Virus record (IMG/VR): IMGVR_UViG_3300023179_000283
Location: 1-35,632 of that record
Strand: one strand, 5' to 3'
Source of the DNA: a virus
Length of the DNA: 35,632 nucleotides
Shown here: positions 18,795-27,047 of the stretch, in pieces
Layout of the letters: each line of letters begins with the position of its first letter
Numbering within the stretch: the first letter of the stretch is position 1
Translations under genes and position numbers: made by a program
Notes under the pieces: generated by a model
Database searches by the model: none
What the model saw: the letters and a program-made list of their open reading frames with translations, nothing else
What the model was told of the DNA's origin: nothing

Positions 18795-20551
18795 ATTTTA
18801 ATCAAGAATTGTTTTACAAGTTTTGCTCACAGCTTCAGATTGAAACTAAAGAGCAAGGCTTAAAAAAGATGGGCAACCTACTCGGTAGCCAAACTTATGT
18901 AATGGATGAGATTACTAAAGGATTGCAAGACGATGTGCATTTCTTTGTAATCTTGAAAGGAAGGCAACTTGGCATCACAACAATTTCACTCGCACTCGAT
19001 CTCTACTGGCACTTTACACACCCAGGGCTTCAGGGAACACTTACAACGGATACGGAAGAAAACCGAGATATGTTCCGATCAACCTTGGGAATGTATATGG
19101 ATGGTTTGCCCAAGGAGTACCGCATCCCGATCCTTGCTCACAACCGAAATCAGCTTTCCCTCAAGAACCGCAGCCGTATCTTTTATCAAGTCGCTGGACT
19201 TAGAGCTAAAGGAAGTCTGGGTCGTGGCAAGGCTATTACATACTTGCATGGTACAGAAACAAGCTCTTGGGGAGATGAAGAAGGACTAGCATCTTTATTG
19301 GCATCACTCGCAGAAACAAATCCTGATCGTCTGTATATGTTTGAGAGTACAGCACGAGGATTCAATATGTTCCACGATATGTATGTCACCGCTAAACGGG
19401 CAAGAACGCAACGAGCAATTTTTTGTGGCTGGTGGCGCAATGAACTGTATATGCTCGATCCTGAGAGTAGCACCTACAAAGTCTATTGGGATGGCAAGCT
19501 CACAGGCGAAGAAAAAGAATGGGTCAGAGATATTAAAAAACTCTACGGCTATGAAATCAATTCAAGGCAGATTGCCTGGTGGCGTTGGAAACTCTACGAA
19601 GGAATTAAAGACGATTCGCTGATGTACCAAGAGTTTCCTCCTACCGAGGATTATGCGTTTGTGATGACGGGAACTTCTTTCTTTTCTAATGCGAGGTGTA
19701 CGGATGCTGTCAAAAAGATTAAGCGAATGGACTGTGAGTTTTATCGATACAGCTTTGGAGTTAACTTCCAAGATACTGAAGTGGTTAAGTCCACAGAAAG
19801 ATTGGCTACACTCAAGGTTTGGGAACAGCCTGTTGATACTGCTTATTATGTTATTGGCGCTGATCCCGCTTACGGTAGTTCTGATTGGGCTGATCGTTTC
19901 TGTATTCAAGTCTTTAGGGTATATGCTGATGGTCTTGAGCAAGTGGCTGCGTTTGCGACTTCCGAACTAAACACCTATCAATTTGCTTGGATTATTGCTC
20001 ACTTAGCGGGTGCATACAAAAACTCTACGCTGAATTTAGAAATCAATGGTCCAGGTCAAGCCGTTATTAACGAACTGAAAAACTTACGCAGACAAGCCGC
20101 TGCAATGGGATCTGCTTTAGGTAAAGACTTAATGGATGTGTACGCCAATATGCAAAATTACATTTGGCGCAGAAACGATACTCTGGGTGGCATCTCCAAT
20201 AGCATTGGCTGGCTCACTACATCGGCTACGAAAGAGAGGATGTTGACCTACATGAAAGATTACTTTGAGCGTGGCATGATGGACATTTACGACATGGATA
20301 CCATTGAGGAAATGAAAACCATGATTCGAGATGGTGGTTCAATTGAAGCATCGGGTCGCAATAAAGATGATCGAGTAATTGCTAGCGCCTTAGCGTGCGC
20401 TGCGTTTGCTGAACAAGTGCAACCTAGGCTTATTGCTCAAAAGATTACACGAGAAGTATCCAAGGTTCAGGATGATTTCACCCCAGAGCAGTTGACAGTT
20501 GGGCGCAATGTGTCAGACTACCTCAAACGAATAGGGGTGTATGGGCAATGA
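18791..20551 (+). CDS. terL: Terminase large subunit
   Basis: 586 residues from ATG 18791, chosen because it overlaps the upstream stop (ATGA); a TTG at 18779 is the alternative. The ATPase half has a Walker A-like LKGRQLGITT (55-64) and a Walker B segment YLHGTETSSW with Glu156. The nuclease half has GADPAYGSSDWADRF with Asp358 and the C-terminal DDRVIAS with Asp526/527. It powers DNA translocation into the procapsid and cuts concatemers. The order ATPase then RNase H-like nuclease and the length are normal. The portal gene lies two genes downstream. Confidence 0.93.
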   Translation: MNFNQELFYKFCSQLQIETKEQGLKKMGNLLGSQTYVMDEITKGLQDDVHFFVILKGRQLGITTISLALDLYWHFTHPGLQGTLTTDTEENRDMFRSTLGMYMDGLPKEYRIPILAHNRNQLSLKNRSRIFYQVAGLRAKGSLGRGKAITYLHGTETSSWGDEEGLASLLASLAETNPDRLYMFESTARGFNMFHDMYVTAKRARTQRAIFCGWWRNELYMLDPESSTYKVYWDGKLTGEEKEWVRDIKKLYGYEINSRQIAWWRWKLYEGIKDDSLMYQEFPPTEDYAFVMTGTSFFSNARCTDAVKKIKRMDCEFYRYSFGVNFQDTEVVKSTERLATLKVWEQPVDTAYYVIGADPAYGSSDWADRFCIQVFRVYADGLEQVAAFATSELNTYQFAWIIAHLAGAYKNSTLNLEINGPGQAVINELKNLRRQAAAMGSALGKDLMDVYANMQNYIWRRNDTLGGISNSIGWLTTSATKERMLTYMKDYFERGMMDIYDMDTIEEMKTMIRDGGSIEASGRNKDDRVIASALACAAFAEQVQPRLIAQKITREVSKVQDDFTPEQLTVGRNVSDYLKRIGVYGQ

Positions 20552-20943
20552 AACCGACTTTACCCAAGTCTGTACTTCGCAAAACCATTAAACGATTCTT
20601 AAAAGATCGCAATCGAGGTATCAGTATTGAACTATTTGCCGATCTGTGCGGGGTGTCCTCTAGTATTTTGGAAGCCGTCTTTAGAGATGAAACCGAACCA
20701 TTGACCGAATATATCCAGCGCAGAGTGTCTAAAGGCTATACCGAGTGGAAAAACGGGGAAGTAGCCATTATGCAAAACCGAGATACCAGCAAATTTGTGC
20801 AATACCGCAAAGAAGCAAAGCCAGTCTTGTATAAGAATACGGGTTTACACCTAGTTAATGGTGAGATAAAGATTAAAGTAGGTATTAGTAATAGATGTGA
20901 TTATGATAGTGTAACGCTTGATGAGCAATTAGGAAGGGGATAA
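20548..20943 (+). CDS. HTH protein, small terminase candidate
   Basis: 131 residues. A helix-turn-helix is likely at residues 26-47 (SIELFADLCGVSSSILEAVF), followed by a mixed charged region and a beta-rich C-terminus (LHLVNGEIKIKVGI). It starts by ATGA overlap with the large terminase. Small terminase subunits carry an HTH that binds the packaging site, usually upstream of the large subunit, so this would be a reversed order. A late transcriptional regulator is the alternative. Confidence 0.65.
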   Translation: MKPTLPKSVLRKTIKRFLKDRNRGISIELFADLCGVSSSILEAVFRDETEPLTEYIQRRVSKGYTEWKNGEVAIMQNRDTSKFVQYRKEAKPVLYKNTGLHLVNGEIKIKVGISNRCDYDSVTLDEQLGRG

Positions 20944-20944
20944 G

Positions 20945-21499
20945 ATGCCAGTCAAAAATGATTACAAATGCCCGACACATGGGTATTTTGAGAGTACCAA
21001 AGCGCAATGTCCAATGAAAGGATGCCAAGATGAAGTTTTTATCGTTTTTTTGCAAGCTCCAGCAACTATTTCGGCTAAAACGAAGTTCACCGACAACTCC
21101 ACCAAGCAACTCGCAATGGAGTTCGGAATGTCAGACATCAAAACCACGAGGGAAGGCGAACACCAAACGGGATACCTCACCCGCAAAAACAAGTTCACCG
21201 AAAAAGAGTACGAGCAAGCCGAAAAGTACGCAACCCGTAAAAGAGGGGTCAACAAAGACAAGATCCAACCTCAACAGATCCCGCAAACGCCAGCAGAAGC
21301 CCGCCCTGGTGATGCAGCGATCTGGGGTGGTGGATTCCAAGGACTAAATATGCAATCGTTGTTAACGGGTAGAGCAATTCAATCGGTTAAAGGTGAAGCG
21401 GTGGGCTTGACACCATCTCAGGCTGGTATAAACTCAGGACCTAGAGTAGATCCAAAAGCAACCTTGAGAGATCCTGATAATCTAAAGATCAAGACATGA
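20945..21499 (+). CDS. Zinc-ribbon hypothetical protein
   Basis: 184 residues. The N-terminus has a compact metal site: Cys9, His12, Cys22 and Cys27 (CPTHGYF, CPMKGC), like FmdB/rubredoxin-type ribbons. The remainder is basic and flexible, with KNKFTEKEYEQAEKYATRKR and a Pro/Gly-rich C-terminus. It lies between the terminase and portal genes, overlapping the portal start. Similar proteins occur at this place in other uncultured phages as I recall. A role in head assembly or packaging is inferred from position only. Confidence 0.75.
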   Translation: MPVKNDYKCPTHGYFESTKAQCPMKGCQDEVFIVFLQAPATISAKTKFTDNSTKQLAMEFGMSDIKTTREGEHQTGYLTRKNKFTEKEYEQAEKYATRKRGVNKDKIQPQQIPQTPAEARPGDAAIWGGGFQGLNMQSLLTGRAIQSVKGEAVGLTPSQAGINSGPRVDPKATLRDPDNLKIKT

Positions 21500-23130
21500 G
21501 AATCCCGTCAAATAACGCAGACCGAGAAGATTTTTATTTAGACATTATGCAAAAGTGCATGGTGTCAAAAGAGGAAAGGCGGGGAGATTACAACACATTA
21601 CGGGCTTATTACTTATTTGGCTCTGGACCAGAAGATCCTCCAGCCTACTTTAATAAGATTAACCCGCACCTCGATCAACTTTCATCCTTTCTTTATTCAG
21701 CCGAAACCACACGATTCTCCATCGGTTTAGGCGCATCGGTAAACCCGATTGAACACCGCAAAAGTCCAGCGTTAACTCAAGCATTGAATGACGAGTGGCT
21801 CAATTCTAATGCTGACCAAGTTTTTTCTTCGGCTTTGAATTGGTCGTTGGTGTACAACTCTAGCTTTGTGAAGCTGGTAATGAAAAACGGTATTCATCCT
21901 TACATGGTCGAACCCTCTGCAATGGGCGTACTGCGTGAGGATACCCCTTATACAGACAGGCAAGAAGCGCTAATTCAGACCTACTACATTACCAAGTCCG
22001 ACCTCTACGCCCGTCTGTATTCCCATCCAAAACGGCAAGAGATTGTGGATAAGCTCTCCACAATGGTATCTCCCAAAGAATCCGAGATGCCCGATGCCGT
22101 AAACCGCATCATTACAAGCCAAACCAATCCGACTATTTACGGCAATGTCAACATGGACTTGTATGGTGAAATGAAATATGTTCCACGAGTCGCTGAAGAT
22201 ACCGTAGAGATGCACGAACTATGGGTGTGGAATGACGAAACAGAAGATTATCAAGTGGTGACCATTGCTAGCCCTAGGGTGATTATTTATGACCGCCCAG
22301 GTGCTAGCCTTTTTCTTAAAGGCGAATGTCCATTTATCCAGGTTTGCCCGAACCCCTTGTACGACTACTATTGGGGAGAATCCGAGTGTCAAAAGCTCAT
22401 TCTCTTGCAGCAGCTTCGTAACCAGCGCATGAACGAAGTATTGGATCTCTTGTCCAAGCAAGTTAGCCCGCCAACCGCATTAGTAGGATTTACGGGTATA
22501 TTGGATGAGAAGAACTTTGCTTTGAACCGAGCTGGTGGTTTATTGGCAACCGATATGCCAAACGCCAAAGTAGATCGTCTAGCACCACAGATGCCGACTG
22601 ATCTATTTGAGGTCATTCGTGAGATTGATGCGATGTTCTCCGAGGTTTCGGGGATAAGCAATGTTCTTTCTGGGCGTGGCGAATCAGGTGTTCGCAGCCA
22701 AGGACACGCTAGCCAATTAGCCAGATTAGGTAGCTCCAGAGCCAAGAAACGGGCATTGGTCGTTGAGGATAGCTTAGAAAAGATGGCTACTCTATACCTC
22801 AAGCTCATGCAAGCCTACGATCCAACACATTTTGTGGACACCGAAGGCAAAGAGTTTATTGCCGAACAATTTACCAAAGACTATGTGGTTAAGGTCGATG
22901 CTCACAGCAACAGTCCAATCTTTACCGAGGATCTCAAGCAATTAGCGTTTAATTTGTTCAAGGCTCAAGCCATTGACAAAGAATCCCTACTTGACTTGCT
23001 TGAACCTCCAATGAAACAATTGTTGAAAGACAAATTAAAGCGTCAAGAAAAAGAGGGCGGTGGCGCAGCACCTCAGTCTGGTGGAGCGCAGCCGATTAAG
23101 TTACCAAAACGGGAGCAACAAGTTGGCTAA
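21496..23130 (+). CDS. Portal protein
   Basis: 544 residues. The length, position after the terminase, and segments such as YWGESECQKLILLQQLRNQR, VSGISNVLSGRGESGVRS and a helical C-terminus (EDLKQLAFNLFKAQAIDKES) are typical of phage portals. Twelve copies form the ring through which DNA enters and leaves the head. The last 30 residues are Gly/Gln-rich and basic. The call rests on overall pattern, context and length rather than one signature. It overlaps the previous gene by ATGA and the next gene by eight bases. Confidence 0.88.
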   Translation: MRIPSNNADREDFYLDIMQKCMVSKEERRGDYNTLRAYYLFGSGPEDPPAYFNKINPHLDQLSSFLYSAETTRFSIGLGASVNPIEHRKSPALTQALNDEWLNSNADQVFSSALNWSLVYNSSFVKLVMKNGIHPYMVEPSAMGVLREDTPYTDRQEALIQTYYITKSDLYARLYSHPKRQEIVDKLSTMVSPKESEMPDAVNRIITSQTNPTIYGNVNMDLYGEMKYVPRVAEDTVEMHELWVWNDETEDYQVVTIASPRVIIYDRPGASLFLKGECPFIQVCPNPLYDYYWGESECQKLILLQQLRNQRMNEVLDLLSKQVSPPTALVGFTGILDEKNFALNRAGGLLATDMPNAKVDRLAPQMPTDLFEVIREIDAMFSEVSGISNVLSGRGESGVRSQGHASQLARLGSSRAKKRALVVEDSLEKMATLYLKLMQAYDPTHFVDTEGKEFIAEQFTKDYVVKVDAHSNSPIFTEDLKQLAFNLFKAQAIDKESLLDLLEPPMKQLLKDKLKRQEKEGGGAAPQSGGAQPIKLPKREQQVG

Positions 23131-23287
23131 TCAAAACATTGCACCAAAGGCAGATCAGCCTAGAGTAACCACAGAATCGTTAAAGCGTGGTGAAAAACCC
23201 GCTGGTTTGGAGTATCGTGTAACGAACATACAAAGTTATGGTCGTAGTCCAAAGACAAGGACTATGGGCAGACAAGTTAGGGGATAG
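23123..23287 (+). CDS. Small basic protein after portal
   Basis: 54 residues if it starts at TTG 23123, which overlaps the portal stop and has GGGAG seven bases upstream; this explains the frame better than an ATG further inside the portal gene (23060). The sequence is basic and flexible (QPRVTTESLKRGEKPAG, SYGRSPKTRTMGRQVRG). Its C-terminus is Arg/Gly-rich. It begins a run of three small basic products before the capsid genes. Function unknown. Confidence 0.68.
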   Translation: MANQNIAPKADQPRVTTESLKRGEKPAGLEYRVTNIQSYGRSPKTRTMGRQVRG

Positions 23288-23303
23288 TTAACTGGAGATG
23301 GCT

Positions 23304-23348
23304 ATGTACGGCAAAAAGATGAAGCGTGGTCGTAAGACCCGTAGATAA
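23304..23348 (+). CDS. 14-residue polybasic micro-peptide
   Basis: The product is MYGKKMKRGRKTRR: nine of fourteen residues are Lys or Arg. GGAG lies six bases before the ATG at 23304 (an ATG at 23298 is too close to it). The stop is followed at once by a hairpin (TTTCAC/GTGAAA, 23350-23368). Tiny basic peptides package DNA in some small phages; a leader peptide is the other reading. The clear ribosome site makes translation likely. Confidence 0.62.
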   Translation: MYGKKMKRGRKTRR

Positions 23349-23428
23349 GTTTCACTGTGAGGGTGAAAACAAGGTTGTGGCTGCCTGACCTTATAACTAG
23401 GTGACCGCTGCTAATTGGAGAAATCAAA

Positions 23429-23470
23429 ATGGCACGCAAAGCTCGCAAAGGTCGTAAAGCTCGCAAGTAA
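23429..23470 (+). CDS. 13-residue protamine-like micro-peptide
   Basis: The product is MARKARKGRKARK, a near-perfect repeat of Ala/Gly-Arg-Lys with four Arg and four Lys. TTGGAG stands eight bases before the ATG. Its stop codon begins the hairpin TAATCC-GTAA-GGATTA (23468-23483). The sequence cannot be a chance frame of low-complexity DNA as codons vary (CGC/CGT, AAA/AAG). A DNA-condensing role is inferred from composition. Confidence 0.65.
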   Translation: MARKARKGRKARK

Positions 23471-23539
23471 TCCGTAAGGATTATTCGGGTGACCGATAAC
23501 CTCCCTTGGGGGGAGGGAAGCAAAAATAATACCCCCCAC

Positions 23540-23569
23540 TTGACAAGCAATAGATTAGGTTTAATCTAT
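23540..23569 (+). promoter_or_regulatory. Possible capsid-operon promoter with dyad
   Basis: TTGACA at 23540-23545 is a perfect -35 box, but no good -10 appears at 16-18 bases. Four bases later ATAGATTA-GGTT-TAATCTAT (23550-23569) is a perfect 8+8 inverted repeat, which may be an operator or activator site replacing the -10. It lies 25 bases before the gene at 23594. Confidence 0.4.
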
Positions 23570-23593
23570 GCAGTAATTTGATAGGAAAAAGTT

Positions 23594-24073
23594 ATGGCAG
23601 TAGCACCAGACAAATTAATGGAAATGATTAGAAGCCAACGGGATTCCGCTACTCCTACTGGTGTTCCTCCTACCCCAGAAAATCCTTCTGCTGGTATATC
23701 CGATTCAAGCACACCTCCCATGAGCGCACCCATGTCCACGCCCGAACCTAAGATGGGAAATCGAGAAGGCGCAATGGTCAATCTGTCAATGGCAATGGAT
23801 TTATTAAAACAAGCTCTACCAGCCATCGGTGCAGAATCGGAAGAAGGCAAAAAATTATTAAGCGCAATCCGTATGGTTACGGGTGTGCTTGGTCCTAAAC
23901 AAGATCAAGCCAGCGCTTTGCAACCGTCAGAAATTTTACAGATGTTACAAACCTTACCTCAAGCTGGTGGCGCTACGCCTGAAGGTAAAGCAATGTCACA
24001 AGCGCCAGCAATTCCTGGAATGGCTGCTCCAGCACCATCGCCTGTAGCCACTCCTTCACCTCAACCCATGTAA
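23594..24073 (+). CDS. Pro/Ala-rich protein upstream of scaffold and capsid
   Basis: 159 residues. The ends are Pro/Ser/Ala-rich and disordered (VPPTPENPSAGISD; AAPAPSPVATPSPQPM); the middle (residues 55-105) is helical (MVNLSMAMDLLKQALPAIGA). AGGAAAAAG precedes the ATG. It is the first protein of over 100 residues after the portal and stands two genes before the coiled-coil scaffold candidate, so a head-assembly role is likely. No known family. Confidence 0.75.
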   Translation: MAVAPDKLMEMIRSQRDSATPTGVPPTPENPSAGISDSSTPPMSAPMSTPEPKMGNREGAMVNLSMAMDLLKQALPAIGAESEEGKKLLSAIRMVTGVLGPKQDQASALQPSEILQMLQTLPQAGGATPEGKAMSQAPAIPGMAAPAPSPVATPSPQPM

Positions 24074-24083
24074 AGGACTAAAA

Positions 24084-24269
24084 ATGGAACTCTTTAAACC
24101 TCGTGGCGCAAGTCAACCACGCAAACCAACAGACAATAACCAGAAAAACGGTCAAGTAATTAACACTCCCCGTTATTCTCAGTTCGGTGGCTTAACCGCT
24201 GCGAACAAGGCTGGCTACAAGAACATGATGTCGATGAGCCAACCTGGTGATACTAAAAAAGTTATTTAA
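24084..24269 (+). CDS. Small hypothetical head-region protein
   Basis: 61 residues, rich in Gln, Asn, Lys and Gly, with TPRYSQFGGLTAANKAGYKN in the middle and a basic N-terminus (FKPRGASQPRKPT). No secondary structure stands out and the family is not recognised. It lies between two presumed head-assembly genes; ribosome site AAGGACT is seen before the ATG. Confidence 0.68.
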   Translation: MELFKPRGASQPRKPTDNNQKNGQVINTPRYSQFGGLTAANKAGYKNMMSMSQPGDTKKVI

Positions 24270-24289
24270 TCTAAGTTAGGGGATAAAAA

Positions 24290-24817
24290 ATGAGCTTAGA
24301 AGATATTAGTTTAGAGCAACGGGATGAGTTAGCCCTCTTGATGAAAGAGTTGGCTGAAAATCCCGCTACTCGTAAAGAAGCCTTGCGTTTGACCAAAAAG
24401 GTTAGACCCAATTTGCCTATTCCTGAACTAGAGCTTGAGGATTACACCGAGAAGAAGGTGACACAAGCTGAAGATCGGGTAGCCCAATTGGAAGCCAAGC
24501 TCAAGGAAAAAGAATCGTTGGAAGAACTACAAAAGCGCAGAGATAAACTAATTAAAAAAGGTTTAGCTTCGGAAGAAGATATTGAGGAAATCGAGAAAAT
24601 TATGCTTGAAAAGAAAATATCCGATCACGAAACTGCTGCCGAGTATTTCGACTGGATGAAACAAGCTGCTCAACCCACACCGTCTGGTTACAACCCAAGC
24701 CCACTCAAAGGATTTAATTTGAATGAGTATTGGAAGAATCCAGTACAAGGCGCAAGGAATGAAGCAGCAAAAGCATTGGCTGAGTTGCGTAAAAACACTC
24801 GCCCAATTGGTATTTGA
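24290..24817 (+). CDS. Scaffolding protein candidate
   Basis: 175 residues, highly charged and helical. A long coiled coil spans about residues 55-125 (KVTQAEDRVAQLEAKLKEKE, LEELQKRRDKLIKKGL), and the C-terminus is basic and more open (FNLNEYWKNPVQGARN). Scaffolding proteins of tailed phages are typically small, acidic to neutral coiled coils encoded directly before the major capsid gene, as here. Spacing to the capsid gene is 46 bases with its own GGAG. The leader TAAGTTAGGGGATA before this gene resembles one at 23275-23287. Confidence 0.75.
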   Translation: MSLEDISLEQRDELALLMKELAENPATRKEALRLTKKVRPNLPIPELELEDYTEKKVTQAEDRVAQLEAKLKEKESLEELQKRRDKLIKKGLASEEDIEEIEKIMLEKKISDHETAAEYFDWMKQAAQPTPSGYNPSPLKGFNLNEYWKNPVQGARNEAAKALAELRKNTRPIGI

Positions 24818-24863
24818 AGTTTGCAGTAGAAGGGGATATTTGAATTTTGTTTGGAGATAAACT

Positions 24864-25874
24864 ATGCCTATAGGTGGCGGTATTCTTCCAGCATCGGGTA
24901 CATCGCAATATAACGAACTTACTTATGTAACTCGTAGAGCGTTTATCCCCAAGCTGGTCGTACAACTTTATAACAGCACACCCTTGATGGCTGCGTTGAT
25001 TGCTAACAGTCAACAGGCTTCTGGTGGTGTATCCCAAGTAACTGTACCAGTTCAAGGCGCACAATTCGTTAACGCACAATGGTCTGACTACTCTGGTAGC
25101 TTTACGCAACCAGCCGTTCAGCAAGGTGCATTTAACGCTGAGTTCAACCTCAAGCTGATGATTGCTCCCGTACCGTTCCTCGGTATGGAAGGTGCTGTAC
25201 AGCAAGACTATGCCATTATTCCATTAATTGAAGCTCGTATGAACGATGCAACCAATGTAATGATGGATGCAATGGCTACTGCGTTGTACAACAACTACAC
25301 CAATACTCAGCAGTTTATTGGTTTGCCAGGCGCAATTGACGATGGTACAAACCTTGCAACCTACGGTAACATTAACCGTTCTACCTACACATGGTGGAAG
25401 TCTAAGGTTTATGCTGCTGGTGGTGTAAACCCAACTCGTCAAAATGTCCTTCAGTACATCTCTGGAACTGTGAAGAACGGTGCAGAAGTGCCTACTTTTG
25501 GCGTTTGCGGATTCGGTACTTGGACACTTTTAGCTCAAGATTATGTAGGTCAAGAGCAATATGTGATTACCCCAGGTAGCGGATTTGATGGCGATGCTAA
25601 CGGTCCTCAAGCTGCTTTCAGAGCGTTGATGGTCGCTGGTGTACCTATTTATCCAGATCCTTATTGCCCAGAGGGTACTGTCTATTTCATTAACTCGAAC
25701 TACTTGAGCTTGTACATTCACGATCAAGGTAGCTTCGTATTTACTGGATTTGAAAGCACTCTACCAAACTGGCAGATTGGTTATGTTGGCGCTGTCTTGA
25801 TGATTGCTGAATTAGTAAGCACCAAGCCGAAGTCAATGACCAGAGTTTCTGGCTACAACTCTATTAGTCTATAA
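24864..25874 (+). CDS. Major capsid protein (HK97 fold, inferred)
   Basis: 336 residues. Position after the scaffold candidate, length, balanced composition and good ribosome site (GGAGATAAACT) fit the major capsid protein. Segments such as AFIPKLVVQLYNSTPLMAAL at the N-terminus and IPLIEARMNDATNVMMDAMA (a long spine-like helix) and the C-terminal VGAVLMIAELVSTKPKSMTR fit an HK97-type fold. No separate protease gene is seen, consistent with no N-terminal cleavage domain here. The fold is inferred from pattern; the capsid identity is strongly supported by context. Confidence 0.87.
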   Translation: MPIGGGILPASGTSQYNELTYVTRRAFIPKLVVQLYNSTPLMAALIANSQQASGGVSQVTVPVQGAQFVNAQWSDYSGSFTQPAVQQGAFNAEFNLKLMIAPVPFLGMEGAVQQDYAIIPLIEARMNDATNVMMDAMATALYNNYTNTQQFIGLPGAIDDGTNLATYGNINRSTYTWWKSKVYAAGGVNPTRQNVLQYISGTVKNGAEVPTFGVCGFGTWTLLAQDYVGQEQYVITPGSGFDGDANGPQAAFRALMVAGVPIYPDPYCPEGTVYFINSNYLSLYIHDQGSFVFTGFESTLPNWQIGYVGAVLMIAELVSTKPKSMTRVSGYNSISL

Positions 25875-25886
25875 GGAGAACTAGTC

Positions 25887-26225
25887 ATGGCACTCGGCTT
25901 AAATAAAATCCTGATTTCAGGTAGCAACGCTAATACACCTGGTGCGTATTGGCAGCTTACAACCATCAGCGCAACTACCGCTGGTAATGTCGTACCCGCT
26001 GGAACTTATATTGCATTTGCAACAGCTAATGTGATTATTCAAGCAGTATCGGCTTACAACACAACCACAAGTACTGCAACATGGGGTAATGTGGGCGCAA
26101 TCAATGTGGGTGGCGTTGTGATCTCTGATGGTGTGAATGTCCGTATGTTGGCAACTACTAATGCTACAGTCACCTTGGCTGAAGTAAATGGTGGACAAGC
26201 TGTTTCTGGCACTTACAACAGTTAA
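25887..26225 (+). CDS. Capsid decoration-like protein
   Basis: 112 residues, rich in Thr, Ala, Val and Gly, beta-rich (GAYWQLTTISATTAGNVVPA, TYIAFATANVIIQA). It follows the capsid gene by twelve bases with a strong AAGGAGAAC ribosome site. The same ribosome site serves the next gene. Small beta proteins directly after a capsid gene are usually decoration or head-stabilising proteins. No family name can be assigned. Confidence 0.75.
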   Translation: MALGLNKILISGSNANTPGAYWQLTTISATTAGNVVPAGTYIAFATANVIIQAVSAYNTTTSTATWGNVGAINVGGVVISDGVNVRMLATTNATVTLAEVNGGQAVSGTYNS

Positions 26226-26236
26226 GGAGAACAGAA

Positions 26237-26698
26237 ATGGCTAACTCGAATCGTGTTGGTGCGCTATACCTAGACAGTTTTGGATATGGCGTACTTGGAA
26301 AATTAACTGCTCAGTCCTTAGCAACAACAGGTACTGCTCAGATTAAGATTCCTTTGTTGTCAGGCGGGTTAACCAACAGCGGATCAACAGCAAACTCTGG
26401 TGGGGTTATTGTTCGGCAAGTTACCGTACAAAATCCTACTGGATCTATTGCTAGTGCAAATATTGGTATCACTATTTCAAGCACAGGCGATATGACCTCA
26501 AGCAATGTGGTTGTTGCTAATGTGGTCTTGTCATCTGTTAGCGCTGCTGGTAAATACCAAGATTTGACGGTTGCATATCCAGCAAATACGGAAATTACTG
26601 GAAACCAAACGCAAGCACTTTATGTGAATGTGAATACCGCTTCTGGTAACTCAAACACCGTAGATATTGTTGTTTATGGACAAGTGGTGAGCTTCTAA
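26237..26698 (+). CDS. Beta-rich structural protein
   Basis: 153 residues, beta-rich with Ser/Thr/Asn repeats (ANIGITISSTGDMTSSNVVV, NTEITGNQTQALYVNVNT). AAGGAGAACAG precedes the ATG. It looks like an immunoglobulin-like or decoration protein exposed on the head or tail. It overlaps the next start by one base (TAATG). No catalytic motif. The strong ribosome site suggests a high copy number. Confidence 0.75.
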   Translation: MANSNRVGALYLDSFGYGVLGKLTAQSLATTGTAQIKIPLLSGGLTNSGSTANSGGVIVRQVTVQNPTGSIASANIGITISSTGDMTSSNVVVANVVLSSVSAAGKYQDLTVAYPANTEITGNQTQALYVNVNTASGNSNTVDIVVYGQVVSF

Positions 26699-27030
26699 TG
26701 ATTTATGTAACCAACAACACCCAAGAACCCCTTAAAGATGGCTTTGGTGGTGTCTTTTATGATTTTCTTCCAGGTAAGACAATTCAAATACCTGAAGAAG
26801 CTGCAAGACACATTTTTGGTTACAACGATCCTGATAAAGCGCCTTACTTGGCAAGGTTAGGGTGGGTAAAAAATACCAAAGAAATGCAGATCGGTTTAGA
26901 CCGTTTAGCGCAATGGGATTTATCCACACAACCGCCTAAAAAGAACCAATCGTTATCCCCGTTGGTAGAACGAGTACCTCTCCCTTCCCAAAAGAAGGGC
27001 GGGGGAAAAGTCTTATCGGTGGCAGCATGA
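26698..27030 (+). CDS. Hypothetical head-tail region protein
   Basis: 110 residues. The N-terminal half is compact (MIYVTNNTQEPLKDGFGG, FLPGKTIQIPEEAARHIFGY) and resembles short phage proteins that carry a loading-type beta domain; the C-terminus is Lys/Gly-rich and flexible. It lies between head decoration and head-tail adaptor genes. No family recognised with confidence. Confidence 0.75.
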   Translation: MIYVTNNTQEPLKDGFGGVFYDFLPGKTIQIPEEAARHIFGYNDPDKAPYLARLGWVKNTKEMQIGLDRLAQWDLSTQPPKKNQSLSPLVERVPLPSQKKGGGKVLSVAA

Positions 27031-27047
27031 TTTATGGGAAATAATAA

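Larger units (their letters stand above)
23349..23593 (+). other. Structured spacer with alternative hairpins
   Basis: Apart from the 13-residue peptide gene this 245-base stretch is non-coding but full of pairing. Hairpins: TTTCAC/GTGAAA (23350-23368), TAATCC/GGATTA (23468-23483), CCTCCC/GGGAGG (23500-23516) and ATAGATTA/TAATCTAT (23550-23569). Two exclusive choices are visible: AAGGT (23371) or AGGT (23399) for ACCTT (23388), and CCTCCC or CCCCCC (23532-23537) for the G-run at 23508-23513. GGTGACCG occurs twice (23400, 23488). It may control expression of the capsid genes. Confidence 0.6.

Noticed and set aside
26920-26928. Perfect DnaA-box match TTATCCACA
   Set aside because: Inside a structural gene with no companion boxes; likely chance.
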